Assembly (NCBI GenBank): GCA_016936535.1
Contig: JAFGXP010000017.1
Location: 62,001 to 126,000 of the forward strand
DNA length: 64,000 nucleotides
Origin: Thiotrichales bacterium
Lineage (GTDB): Bacteria > Pseudomonadota > Gammaproteobacteria > Thiomicrospirales > Thiomicrospiraceae
Direction: 5' to 3'
The notes beneath the pieces are model-generated. The model had not been told where the DNA came from. It saw only the letters and a list, made by a program, of their open reading frames with translations, and made no database searches. The translations under genes were made by a program, and so were the position numbers. This document shows positions 1-8,141 of the stretch, one piece after another (position 1 is the stretch's first letter; the number at the start of each line of letters is the position of its first letter).

Positions 1-171
1 TTTACCTGGGTTAAACAAGTTGGGCGGCATTTCTAAATTTTCGACCATTTTATTTTCTTCTTCGCGATAACGGTCGTCTGAACCAAACAGACTGCTAAAG
101 GTAGAACAACCGCTCAAAGTGAAGGTCATGGCAAGGGTAGAAGCTACCAGCGTTTTTTGTGCAAAGCGCAT
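1..171 (-). CDS. bamC: BamC-like outer-membrane lipoprotein (5' part only)
   Basis: The reading frame runs off the left edge, so only about 57 N-terminal residues are visible. It is not in the ORF track because it is truncated. It starts MRFAQKTL, has a short hydrophobic segment and a lipobox LSGC at about residues 19-22, so it should be a lipoprotein. It continues with a charged stretch and the Pro-rich segment LEMPPNLFNP, which resembles the unstructured N-terminus of BamC (NlpB), part of the BAM complex that inserts outer-membrane proteins. Position directly downstream of dapA, as in E. coli dapA-bamC, is the main support. The family assignment rests on this context plus the lipobox; the conserved domains lie outside the window. 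Confidence 0.6.
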   Translation of the reverse strand, partial: MRFAQKTLVASTLAMTFTLSGCSTFSSLFGSDDRYREEENKMVENLEMPPNLFNPGK

Positions 172-220
172 AGTCTATTGAACCTTAATAGTGAGGTGAC
201 TCGAGTTAAATGCAGGCGGC

Positions 221-250
221 GGCGAGAGGACGAAACCAAGTCGTCTCGCC
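221..250 (-). other. Inverted repeat between dapA and bamC
   Basis: GGCGAGAGGAC and GTCGTCTCGCC face each other across an 8-nt loop, with one internal mismatch. It lies in the roughly 90-bp gap between dapA and bamC. No T run follows, so it is not an obvious intrinsic terminator. It could be an RNA-stability or processing element within the transcript. Confidence 0.4.
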
Positions 251-261
251 CAACCGATAAA

Positions 262-1134
262 TTAAATTCCGGCGCTTGCCATCGCTTGACGAACGATTGG
301 CTGGACCAATTCGGAAAGCGGCGTTAAAGGAAGGCGAATCGCTCGACCAATCAAGCCCATTTCGGCTAAAACCCACTTTACAGGAATTGGATTGGCCTCA
401 ATAAACAGATGCTGATGAAGCTCTGTTAAGGGAGAATCCAACTGGTGAGCACGCTCGGCGTCTCCAGCCAAAGCCGCCGCATAAGCATCATGAACGCGCT
501 GCGGGGCAACGTTCGCGGTTACAGAAATTCCGCCATGCCCGCCAAGCAAGATAAAGTCGATGGCTGTGGCATCATCCCCGGTATAAAGTGCAAAATCGGC
601 TGGAACACCCGCTCGGATTTGGGCCAAACGACTCAAATCGCCAGTCGCTTCCTTAACACCAATAATATTTTCAATCTGCGCCAAACGAATAATGGTTTCT
701 GGCTTTAGGTCTACCGCAGTGCGCCCAGGAACATTGTAAAGAATTTGTGGGATATCAACCGATTCAGCCACTTTCTTATGATGCAAAAAGAGGCCTTCCT
801 GAGTGGGCTTATTGTAATAAGGCGTGACCAGTAAACAGGCGTCAGCACCGGCGTCTTTCGCACACTGCGTCAACTCAATGGCTTCGCGCGTTGAGTTGGC
901 ACCCGTGCCGGCAATCACCGGAATTCTTCCTGCCACCTTCTCAACAACAAAACGAACCACCGCACAATGTTCTGCAAAGTCTAGGGTGGCCGATTCTCCG
1001 GTAGTGCCAACCGCCACAATCGCATCAGTTTGCGCCGCAATGTGAAACTCAATCAACCTTTCCAGAGCCGGATAATCAACCGATTCATCCTCTAACATTG
1101 GCGTGACCAAGGCCACCATACTGCCGATAAACAC
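262..1134 (-). CDS. dapA: 4-hydroxy-tetrahydrodipicolinate synthase DapA
   Basis: Condenses pyruvate with aspartate semialdehyde in the first committed step of lysine/diaminopimelate synthesis, as a cytosolic class I aldolase-type TIM barrel. Visible hallmarks are the [10 protein letters not shown] start, GTTGES (substrate carboxylate loop), the YYNKPTQEG and YNVPGRT segments with the conserved Tyr, and the Schiff-base Lys in GVKEATG. The ORF track begins at 1161. I prefer the internal GTG at 1134: it gives the canonical start V-F-I-G-S and about 290 residues, the usual family length, and has GGAG a few bases upstream. It is divergent from the peroxiredoxin gene and upstream of bamC, the gammaproteobacterial arrangement. 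Confidence 0.95.
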   Translation of the reverse strand: MFIGSMVALVTPMLEDESVDYPALERLIEFHIAAQTDAIVAVGTTGESATLDFAEHCAVVRFVVEKVAGRIPVIAGTGANSTREAIELTQCAKDAGADACLLVTPYYNKPTQEGLFLHHKKVAESVDIPQILYNVPGRTAVDLKPETIIRLAQIENIIGVKEATGDLSRLAQIRAGVPADFALYTGDDATAIDFILLGGHGGISVTANVAPQRVHDAYAAALAGDAERAHQLDSPLTELHQHLFIEANPIPVKWVLAEMGLIGRAIRLPLTPLSELVQPIVRQAMASAGI

Positions 1135-1448
1135 AGTAAAACTCTCCAATTCTGAACGCATAGTATAAAGGTCGTAATCTTAACCTTTCCCCTAGGACAC
1201 TTCAACAAATTAATCGGCGGAATCCTAGGACCGCTTGCCGACAAGATGCGCGTATTAACAAGCTCGCACACACTCGAATTTGCACTTTTTTAAAGGGACA
1301 ATTAGTATCACACAAGAAAACACCCTACATCCATTTGCGCTGGGTTAAAAGATGGCATACTGACTGCCGCTGCGTAACACAAGGCTTTAAGCAAAGGCGC
1401 GGCTTTGTGTGAATACACCTAATCCCCCTCAACTTCAAAGGAGCTGCT
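1135..1448. promoter_or_regulatory. dapA/prxQ divergent intergenic region with repeated CCTAGGAC
   Basis: This roughly 310-bp gap must hold the promoters of both divergent genes. I see no gene in it. The palindrome-containing octamer CCTAGGAC occurs twice, at 1191-1198 and 1224-1231. The spacing is 33 bp, about three helical turns, which would suit a regulator binding one DNA face. No confident -35/-10 pair can be assigned by eye. Confidence 0.3.
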
Positions 1449-1919
1449 ATGACCGTGCAACTTGGCACACCCCTCCCTGCTTTCAGTTTGGCAACCACTG
1501 GACAAAAAACGCTCACCCATGCTGATTTTATTGGACGCTACAGTGTGCTTTACTTCTACCCTAAGGATGCCACTCCTGGCTGCACGACCGAAGGCCAAGA
1601 CTTTAACCGTCTCTTGCAAGAATTTGCCAAACAAAACACCTCCATTTATGGAGTCTCTTTAGATTCGATTGAAAGCCATGAGCGCTTTAAATCTCAGCAA
1701 GGATTTACCTTTGAACTGATCAGCGACCCTCAAGCCGAATTAAGCAGTGCGTTGGGTGTTTACCAGTTAAAGAAAAACTTTGGCAAGGAATATATGGGAA
1801 TTGTTCGCTCAACCTTTGTGATTGACCCTACCGGTACAATCTGTGCGCTTTGGAGCCCGGTAAAAGTTGATGGCCACGCGGCTGAAGTGCTTCAAACAAT
1901 ACAACAACTCCAACCATAA
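1449..1919 (+). CDS. bcp: Peroxiredoxin, Bcp/PrxQ family
   Basis: Thiol peroxidase of the bacterioferritin-comigratory-protein (PrxQ) family, which reduces H2O2 and organic peroxides at the expense of thioredoxin. At 156 residues it has the usual length and is cytosolic, with no signal peptide. The peroxidatic Cys is in the motif PKDATPGCTTEGQDF (about residue 44). The resolving Cys found five residues later in many family members, such as E. coli Bcp, is absent (Gln/Asp region), so this is a one-Cys version by motif. AAAGGAGCTGCT precedes the ATG as a good ribosome-binding site. The neighbour across the promoter region is dapA, as in many gammaproteobacteria. Confidence 0.93.
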   Translation: MTVQLGTPLPAFSLATTGQKTLTHADFIGRYSVLYFYPKDATPGCTTEGQDFNRLLQEFAKQNTSIYGVSLDSIESHERFKSQQGFTFELISDPQAELSSALGVYQLKKNFGKEYMGIVRSTFVIDPTGTICALWSPVKVDGHAAEVLQTIQQLQP

Positions 1920-1921
1920 AA

Positions 1922-1956
1922 CCGCTATGCATGATGCATGGCGGAGGCTACCGCCA
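1922..1956 (+). other. Two overlapping, mutually exclusive hairpins upstream of phoH-like gene
   Basis: CCGCTATGCAT/ATGCATGGCGG can fold back on itself. TGGCGG (1939-1944) can alternatively pair with CCGCCA (1951-1956). Both cannot form at once. The element lies between the peroxiredoxin stop and the next start, and no T run follows. An attenuator or processing role is possible but unproven. Confidence 0.35.
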
Positions 1957-2011
1957 GTGTTAAATCACCCCTTAGTTTGCATAACTAAGGCGCCCTCAAA
2001 AGGAATGGATT

Positions 2012-3418
2012 ATGACCGATGAACCTCGCCGTTTATTTATTCTCGACACCAATGTCTTAATGCACGATCCGATGGCGCTCTTTCAATTTCAAGAGCACGA
2101 TATTTTTCTACCGATGACGGTTCTAGAGGAATTAGATGCCGGTAAAAAAGGTATGTCGGAGGTTTCCCGTAATGTACGCGAAACCAACCGCTTAATTGAT
2201 CAAGTAATTAATAATGCATCTTTTGATCAAATCAAAAGTGGCCTAGATCTGGAACGCATTCACCCAAAGCGCAGCGAAGAAACTCGCCATCTTGGCAAAC
2301 TGTTCTTTGAAACCGAACCTTTGGTTGCCAAACTGCCCGCGCACCTACCCAGCCACAAAGCGGACAATCACATCTTGCAAACCGGCCTAGCGCTTAAAGA
2401 GCGCTATCCAAACCGCAATGTCACTTTGGTAACCAAAGACATTAATATGCGGATTAAATCCTCCGCAGTCGGCTTGCATTCCGAAGATTACTACAATGAT
2501 CGCGTTCTAGAAGATGCCGATTTGCTGTACACCGGTTGGGAGCAACTTGACGAGCATTTTTTTGAAACCCACGGCAAAAACATGCGCTCTTGGCAAGAAA
2601 ACAGCAATACTTACTATGAGTTAGACGTTGAGCCTGGCTGCCAGTGGTACCCAAATCAAGCGCTGGTCAGCCAAAATGATTCGGGATTTAGCGCCATTAT
2701 TCGTACGGTTAAAAACGGCAAAGCAACCCTAGAATACATGCGGGACTTCACTCAAGCTCGGCACAGCATTTGGGGGATTACCGCACGCAACAGCGAACAA
2801 AACATTGCATTGAATTTTTTGATGGACCCAGAAATTGATTTTGTCTCACTGCTTGGCGTGGCTGGAACCGGTAAAACCCTTTTGACACTCGCGGCCGCTC
2901 TAGAACAAACATTGGATCAAAACCTCTACAGCGAAATCATTATGACCCGCGCCACCATTCCGGTTGGCGAAGACATCGGTTTCTTACCGGGTACCGAAGA
3001 GGAGAAAATGACACCGTGGATGGGTGCCCTAATGGACAATCTGGAAGTCCTGACGGAATCAGAAGGTTCAACGCATTGGGAAAAAGAGAGCACTCAAGAA
3101 CTTTTGAGCAAACGCATTAAAATCAAATCCATGAACTTTATGCGCGGCCGAACGTTTCAGAAGAAATTTTTGATTATTGATGAGGCCCAAAACCTGACAC
3201 CCAAACAAATGAAAACCTTGGTAACCCGCGCAGGTGCCGGAACCAAGGTAGTCTGCCTGGGCAATATCAGCCAAATCGACTCGCCTTACCTAACGGAAAC
3301 CACCACCGGTCTCACTTACATTGTTGACCGATTTAAAAGCTGGGAGCACAGCGCCCATATCACGCTGCAACAAGGCGAACGTTCGCGCTTAGCCGAGTTT
3401 GCTTCTGACAATCTTTAA
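2012..3418 (+). CDS. PIN-domain/PhoH-family ATPase (YlaK-like)
   Basis: A 468-residue cytosolic protein with two domains. The N-terminal PIN ribonuclease-like domain (about 1-150) starts FILDTNVLMHDP and carries further acidic residues, such as the one in KADNHIL. The C-terminal PhoH-type P-loop ATPase (about 250-460) has Walker A GVAGTGKTLL and Walker B FLIIDEAQNLTP. This is the long PhoH2/YlaK-like architecture, thought to couple RNA unwinding to RNA cleavage. The substrate is unknown. A clear terminator follows, so the gene is probably monocistronic or co-transcribed only with the peroxiredoxin gene upstream. The start has AAAGGAATGG upstream. Confidence 0.9.
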   Translation: MTDEPRRLFILDTNVLMHDPMALFQFQEHDIFLPMTVLEELDAGKKGMSEVSRNVRETNRLIDQVINNASFDQIKSGLDLERIHPKRSEETRHLGKLFFETEPLVAKLPAHLPSHKADNHILQTGLALKERYPNRNVTLVTKDINMRIKSSAVGLHSEDYYNDRVLEDADLLYTGWEQLDEHFFETHGKNMRSWQENSNTYYELDVEPGCQWYPNQALVSQNDSGFSAIIRTVKNGKATLEYMRDFTQARHSIWGITARNSEQNIALNFLMDPEIDFVSLLGVAGTGKTLLTLAAALEQTLDQNLYSEIIMTRATIPVGEDIGFLPGTEEEKMTPWMGALMDNLEVLTESEGSTHWEKESTQELLSKRIKIKSMNFMRGRTFQKKFLIIDEAQNLTPKQMKTLVTRAGAGTKVVCLGNISQIDSPYLTETTTGLTYIVDRFKSWEHSAHITLQQGERSRLAEFASDNL

Positions 3419-3443
3419 AGGCATTTTAAAAAATCAACTCGCG

Positions 3444-3480
3444 CCAATAAAAAAACCGGGAACGCCCGGTTTTTTTATTG
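3444..3480. terminator. Bidirectional intrinsic terminator
   Basis: AATAAAAAAACCGGG, loop AACG, then CCCGGTTTTTTTATT: a GC-rich stem extended by A/T pairing. T runs are present on both strands. It serves the phoH-like gene on the plus strand and the convergent LysR gene on the minus strand. Confidence 0.9.
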
Positions 3481-3498
3481 GATTTTCTGCGAAAACGC

Positions 3499-4452
3499 TT
3501 AGCGACTCATCGACTTTTTCTCTTCATCGGTTGGAATACGGAATCCCAACTCCTGAGCGCGAGCACGGCAATAGTTAATGGCAAACTCCAACAACTCACC
3601 GACCGCACGATTTCTGAACTTGTGCTTTTGGCGAACGTGTGAAAACGGACGCAAGATGGGCGGGTCTAAAGGAATCGCGCGGAAACTGTTTAACTTGAGC
3701 TCTTTCACAATCGTGGTACGAGATACCACTGCCACACCAACATCGGACTCAACGGCCATCTTAATCGACTCTGGGCTACCCAGCTCCATGACTACATTTA
3801 AATCACTGTAGCTAAACCCTTGTTCACGAATATAAGATTCAATCACTTGACGAGATCCGGAACCTTCTTCGCGCGAAATATAACCAAACTTACGGAAATC
3901 TTCCACGGTCACTCTTTCACGCTTAGCGAGAGGGTGGTCCAAAGGGCAAATTAATTGCATCTCATCGATTCGGCAAACATCCACTTCCAGGTTTTTATTC
4001 TGCACCGGAGCTTCAACCAGACCGAGATCAATCATATTGTTTTCGACCATGGAAACAATCGCATCCGTGTTGCCAACTTGTAAACGAATATTGACATCTT
4101 CATATTGCTTTTTGAAAGCCCCTAACAGGCTTGGCAACATATATTCAGCAATCGTTGTACTGGCGCCAATGACCAAGGTTCCAGTCACTTCACCGGTTAA
4201 CTCACGAACTTCAGAATTCATCTTCTCATAGAGTTCAAGAATCTGATCAGCATAGTCATAGACCAGCTTGCCAGCTTCGGTAAGCGTAATTTTATTGTGA
4301 GTGCGGTCAAACAAACGAGTATTGAAGAAATCTTCAAGCTGTTTAACCTGGAAAGTTACGGCCGGTTGAGTCATATGAAGGGTCTCTGCCGCTTTGGTAA
4401 AACTCATCACCTTGGCAACGGTATGAAATACCTGAAGACGTCTATCTGCCAT
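3499..4452 (-). CDS. LysR-family transcriptional regulator (CysB/CysL/CbbR-like group)
   Basis: A 317-residue LysR-type regulator. The N-terminal winged HTH is typical (about 5-62; FTKAAETLHMTQPAVTFQVKQLE). The C-terminal periplasmic-binding-protein-like effector domain (about 90-295) contains GASTTIAEYMLP, which is close to the CysL/YeiE and CbbR-like branch that reads sulfur or carbon metabolites. AAGGAAAG stands in front of the ATG. The target is unclear: no metabolic operon is directly divergent, and the flanking gene upstream is a K+ channel in the same orientation separated by about 245 bp. Family call is firm; effector and regulon are not predictable here. Confidence 0.9.
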   Translation of the reverse strand: MADRRLQVFHTVAKVMSFTKAAETLHMTQPAVTFQVKQLEDFFNTRLFDRTHNKITLTEAGKLVYDYADQILELYEKMNSEVRELTGEVTGTLVIGASTTIAEYMLPSLLGAFKKQYEDVNIRLQVGNTDAIVSMVENNMIDLGLVEAPVQNKNLEVDVCRIDEMQLICPLDHPLAKRERVTVEDFRKFGYISREEGSGSRQVIESYIREQGFSYSDLNVVMELGSPESIKMAVESDVGVAVVSRTTIVKELKLNSFRAIPLDPPILRPFSHVRQKHKFRNRAVGELLEFAINYCRARAQELGFRIPTDEEKKSMSR

Positions 4453-4698
4453 CTACACTTTCCTTTGTCATGATGTGTTAATAATTTGCCGGTGAATATA
4501 GGCGCTTCATTTGCAAAAGTCAATCTTATTCCAAACCCAAACCAAACTTATCACCCTGCAACAAAAGGCACAAAATAGGGCTTTATGCAGGCTTTCGATA
4601 CCACAACGAGTGACAAGAAGACTCCTTTTGCACCATCCCCAAAGGTTTAAACAAAAACGGTTCGCCAAGACTTTTTTTGCAACACCCTTTTGTTAACC

Positions 4699-5583
4699 TT
4701 AGCCCTTAGGCTCGTTCAATGAGGAACGATTTTTTTGCGCTTCCAAACTGCGCAAATGGTGCTCAAGATGTTCATAACGCTTAAGAACTTCATGCAACTT
4801 TTCCATTTCTCGGCTCGAATGCTGAATGATGGCTTCAACATGAGCTTCAATCTCTAAACTCTGCTTAGTTAATCTTTTTTCGGTTTCACGCACCGAGCGC
4901 AAAATATTCTGCTGCAGCTTGCGTTGCTCGGATTCAATTAAAAAAGCGGCTAAATTTGCGGTCACCAGGGAAAAAAGCAACACACCAAAAACGATTAAAA
5001 CAATGCCAAAGGCTCGCCCCGCTTCGGTTACCGGCACCACATCACCGTAGCCTACCGTAGTTATAGTCACTACGGCGTACCACAAACCCTCTCCAAAAGA
5101 TCGCTGCTCAAGCAAAGCAAAGATCCCAGCAGAAACCAGCACCAGTAAAGCAAATCCAATTAAAATTCGCCCAAATCGGTTGCGCCCAAAGAGCGTCATT
5201 AAATCGGTAAAAAAACCACTGATAAAACGCAATAACAACATCAAACGCAACAATGCCAATCCCAGCGCCCAGTCGGTGCCCCACTCAATCCATGGAATGG
5301 CCAAAATAATGACCAGCATACTTAACCAATTTTGTGCAAGATAGAGCATTCTTTGCTTGACTAAGGTCACATTCAGCAGCAGCTCTGCCACAAAAACCAA
5401 CCATAAAAAGGTCGCGAACTTACTGGAGTGAATAGGATAGAGGGAGTAGCTCAATAAAAACTGCAACAAAACCAAAAACAGAGCAAAAGCGACCAAATAA
5501 TCAAATATACGCCCTACTTTTCGAGCCCGCGCATTTTCCAGCGAGCTAACGCCAGCGATACCCAGTCGCGTTCTTAGTTGCAT
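4699..5583 (-). CDS. Voltage-gated-like potassium channel (ion transporter family)
   Basis: A 294-residue inner-membrane protein. Several hydrophobic segments span about residues 25-215, followed by the selectivity filter TTVGYGD, diagnostic of K+ channels, and a last pore-lining helix. The C-terminus (about 215-290) is a charged, probably coiled-coil cytoplasmic tail (QRKLQQNILRSVRETEKRL...). No RCK/KTN nucleotide-binding domain is fused, so gating must come from voltage, the coiled coil or partners. An S4-like string of Arg/Leu residues (ALLRLMLLLRFISG) is present. AGGAG lies upstream of the ATG at a slightly long distance. Confidence 0.88.
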   Translation of the reverse strand: MQLRTRLGIAGVSSLENARARKVGRIFDYLVAFALFLVLLQFLLSYSLYPIHSSKFATFLWLVFVAELLLNVTLVKQRMLYLAQNWLSMLVIILAIPWIEWGTDWALGLALLRLMLLLRFISGFFTDLMTLFGRNRFGRILIGFALLVLVSAGIFALLEQRSFGEGLWYAVVTITTVGYGDVVPVTEAGRAFGIVLIVFGVLLFSLVTANLAAFLIESEQRKLQQNILRSVRETEKRLTKQSLEIEAHVEAIIQHSSREMEKLHEVLKRYEHLEHHLRSLEAQKNRSSLNEPKG

Positions 5584-5607
5584 GTTAAAACTCTACTCCT
5601 AGGGCGG

Positions 5608-6864
5608 TTACAAGGAATCCACTCGAGCCATTTTAGGCAATTCACCACGCCCATAGAGCGCCTGAGAACCTAGCCAACTTTTGACTGGGGTTAGAAAATT
5701 TGCCAATGGCAGACATTGCTGGCGCACAGCATTCTGTAAGGGCAAGTCTTGATAAAGCCAAGATAAGGCATCCATACCATTTTGCACCAACGCATTGTCA
5801 CCACGACGCCAACGTTCATAAGGACGTAAAACACTGAGACTGGAAATATCGCGTCCACGTTTTTGTGCCTGCACGAGGGTTTCAACCAAAGCCGCAGCGT
5901 CCATTAATCCAAGGTTCACCCCTTGGCCAGCTTGAGGATGAATGGTATGGGCGGCATCGCCAACCAAAGCAAGGCCTTGTTTTACATAATGATTGGCGTG
6001 CTGACGGATTAAAGGAAAAGCCCCCCTTTCACCCACTTCAACAATCGCACCCAAACGAGCGCCCGAAGCCTGCTCCAATGCCAAAGCAAAGGATTGGTCA
6101 TCTAATGAGAGAGCCCAAGCTTGCTTATCAATGGGCAAATACCAAGCAATCGAACTGTAATTTTGTGCCAATGCTAAAAAAGCAAAAGGGCCATCTGCGG
6201 TGTAACGCTGCCAGCAATAATCTTGATGCGATTTTTCGGTACGCACAATCCCCACCACCGCGCATTGATCATACTCCTTGGTCTGCAAACCAATCTGTGC
6301 CAGAGTACGCACTTTCGAACGAGCGCCATCAGCGCCGATAACCAACCGCGTTCGCAACTCAGTCTGGTCATCTAAGGTGACACAGGCCCACTCATCTGTC
6401 TGCTTGGGCAGTTGCAATTGCGTGATTTGCTTTACATTTACCGTCAGGTTAGGCGTCTGAGAAAAGGCTTGCCACAATGCGGATTGCACCAAATCGTTCT
6501 CGACTAAATGGCCCAAATTCGGTTCCGCGAGCTGCTTGGCATGAAAGTCGATTTCAGCACGACTGAAAGCATCCCAAACCTTCATACCGACAAACGGATG
6601 GGCTCGTGCTGAGAGGATTTGCGACCAAACACCAAGATGACGCAGGATATTTTCAGAGGCCCGTGTTAAAGCACTGACGCGTAAACCGATCGGCTGCTGT
6701 GCAGACCATTCCACCGGATTGGGTTCCAACACACAAACCGAAAAACCGGCTTGAGCAAGACCAATCGCTGTGGCCGCCCCCACCATTCCTCCACCGACCA
6801 CTACCACATCGTAGGCAGTCTTTAGCGTAGGTTTTTGGGTAGATTCCATTAAATCCTGATTCAC
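5608..6864 (-). CDS. ubiI: UbiH/UbiF/VisC family FAD-dependent hydroxylase (second ubiquinone hydroxylase, UbiI-like)
   Basis: Flavoprotein monooxygenase of ubiquinone synthesis, hydroxylating the aromatic ring of a polyprenylated intermediate. It has an N-terminal Rossmann dinucleotide-binding motif (VVVGGGMVGAATAIGL), a central DG segment (IGADGARSKVR) and the C-terminal FAD motif GDAAHTIHPQAGQGVNLG. Its 418 residues fit the family. It lies downstream of ubiH and pepP as the third gene of the conserved pepP-ubiH-ubiI cluster, so UbiI (C5 hydroxylase) is likelier than UbiF, but the position specificity cannot be read from sequence. The start is a GTG with GAGGT upstream; an ATG five codons in is an alternative. 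Confidence 0.82.
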   Translation of the reverse strand: MNQDLMESTQKPTLKTAYDVVVVGGGMVGAATAIGLAQAGFSVCVLEPNPVEWSAQQPIGLRVSALTRASENILRHLGVWSQILSARAHPFVGMKVWDAFSRAEIDFHAKQLAEPNLGHLVENDLVQSALWQAFSQTPNLTVNVKQITQLQLPKQTDEWACVTLDDQTELRTRLVIGADGARSKVRTLAQIGLQTKEYDQCAVVGIVRTEKSHQDYCWQRYTADGPFAFLALAQNYSSIAWYLPIDKQAWALSLDDQSFALALEQASGARLGAIVEVGERGAFPLIRQHANHYVKQGLALVGDAAHTIHPQAGQGVNLGLMDAAALVETLVQAQKRGRDISSLSVLRPYERWRRGDNALVQNGMDALSWLYQDLPLQNAVRQQCLPLANFLTPVKSWLGSQALYGRGELPKMARVDSL

Positions 6865-6908
6865 AAAATTACCTCAAAGCACGATAAACATAGTCTCATT
6901 GATTTGTC

Positions 6909-8138
6909 TTAGGCCTTGCCCATCGCAAACCGGGCAAAACGCTTTTTAATGGGTGGTAAAGCCTGCATCGCCATCAACCCTATCCCGCGTAAATGCCCGA
7001 CTAAAGGAGATGAATGCTGGAACAGGTCAATCAAACCGTCGGTCATTCCTAAAACTCTTTGATGATCGGGCTGGCGTTGTTCCGCGTAAGCGTGTAAAAA
7101 GTGCTGCTCAACAACGCTTTTAATCGCCTGTTTTGGTGCTAAGTTGAGTGCGGCAATCTGCTGTAAAAATACCGCCACATCGCGAATACCTAAATTCAAT
7201 CCCTGAGCCGCTACCGGATGTTGGGTATGCGCCGCATTGCCCATCAACAGCACTCGACCTTGGTAAATCTGCTGCACATAACTTTCGTGTAAGGGATAGG
7301 CTAAGCGGGGGCTAATGCCAACAAACCCGCCCATCCGAGCCCCCATTTTCTCGGTAAAACGCGCTAAAAAAGCCGCATCATCCAACGACATTAAGCTCGG
7401 CAATTGTGCTTTTGGGCAGACCATTACCGCTTTATGCCAGCGTTCTTGCATTGGTAAAATCGCCACAGGGCCTTCTTGGGTAAAGCGTTCATAGGACCAA
7501 CCCATCGCGGGTTCTGCGGTTTGAATTTGCGCCAAGATGGCAACGGCCTCATAGTCTTTACTCAGCAATTCGATACCTAATCCCTGACGAACTTGCGACT
7601 GAGTGCCATCCGCTCCAATTAAAAATTGCGTTGTCGCCAGATGAACCTGATCCCCAATTTGAACCTGGGCTTCAACCCCTGCTTCATTTTGCTCAAAATG
7701 CAGGAGTTTTGCGTTGCTAAGTAATTGAATCTGCTCGACCTGTTCACAAACGGCTTGCCACAGCACCCGACCCAAATCGCGTCCTTGCACACTGTAGCCA
7801 AGGGCACTGACTCCCATCTCTTCGGCATGCAAGGTGGTGATTCCCAAGTAACCTTTCTGCGACACATGCACATGTTCAATTGCTGTTGCAAAGGGTTTTA
7901 TACTTGCCCAGACCCCCAGTTGCTGCAACACCTTTATGGAGCCGTAGGACAGTGCAAGCACACGCCCATCAAACGCATTTGAACTTTGTTCAGACGCGGA
8001 TTGCATCGTCATCGCTGGGTTCGCTTCGAGCAGCCCTATCGCAAACCCTTGTTTGGCTAACCCCAATGCGAGCATCAGACCGACTGGCCCACCGCCTACA
8101 ATTAGAATATCCGAAACCTTGACGGCCGTTGCTTGCAT
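6909..8138 (-). CDS. ubiH: 2-octaprenyl-6-methoxyphenol hydroxylase UbiH
   Basis: FAD monooxygenase of ubiquinone synthesis and close paralogue of the next gene. It shows ILIVGGGPVGLMLALGL (FAD Rossmann motif), IGADGTQSQVR and GNAAHTQHPVAAQGLNLG, the last with Asn in place of the usual Asp of GDAAH. The track begins with a TTG at 8141; the adjacent ATG at 8138 with GGAG seven bases upstream is preferred. The start lies three bases after the pepP stop, so translation is probably coupled in a pepP-ubiH-ubiI operon. Confidence 0.88.
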   Translation of the reverse strand: MQATAVKVSDILIVGGGPVGLMLALGLAKQGFAIGLLEANPAMTMQSASEQSSNAFDGRVLALSYGSIKVLQQLGVWASIKPFATAIEHVHVSQKGYLGITTLHAEEMGVSALGYSVQGRDLGRVLWQAVCEQVEQIQLLSNAKLLHFEQNEAGVEAQVQIGDQVHLATTQFLIGADGTQSQVRQGLGIELLSKDYEAVAILAQIQTAEPAMGWSYERFTQEGPVAILPMQERWHKAVMVCPKAQLPSLMSLDDAAFLARFTEKMGARMGGFVGISPRLAYPLHESYVQQIYQGRVLLMGNAAHTQHPVAAQGLNLGIRDVAVFLQQIAALNLAPKQAIKSVVEQHFLHAYAEQRQPDHQRVLGMTDGLIDLFQHSSPLVGHLRGIGLMAMQALPPIKKRFARFAMGKA

Positions 8139-8141
8139 CAA

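Noticed and set aside
5865-6341. 158-residue plus-strand ORF inside the UbiI-like gene
   Set aside because: It lies antisense to a well-supported flavoprotein gene, has Pro/Gln-rich random composition, and shows no ribosome-binding site or domain.
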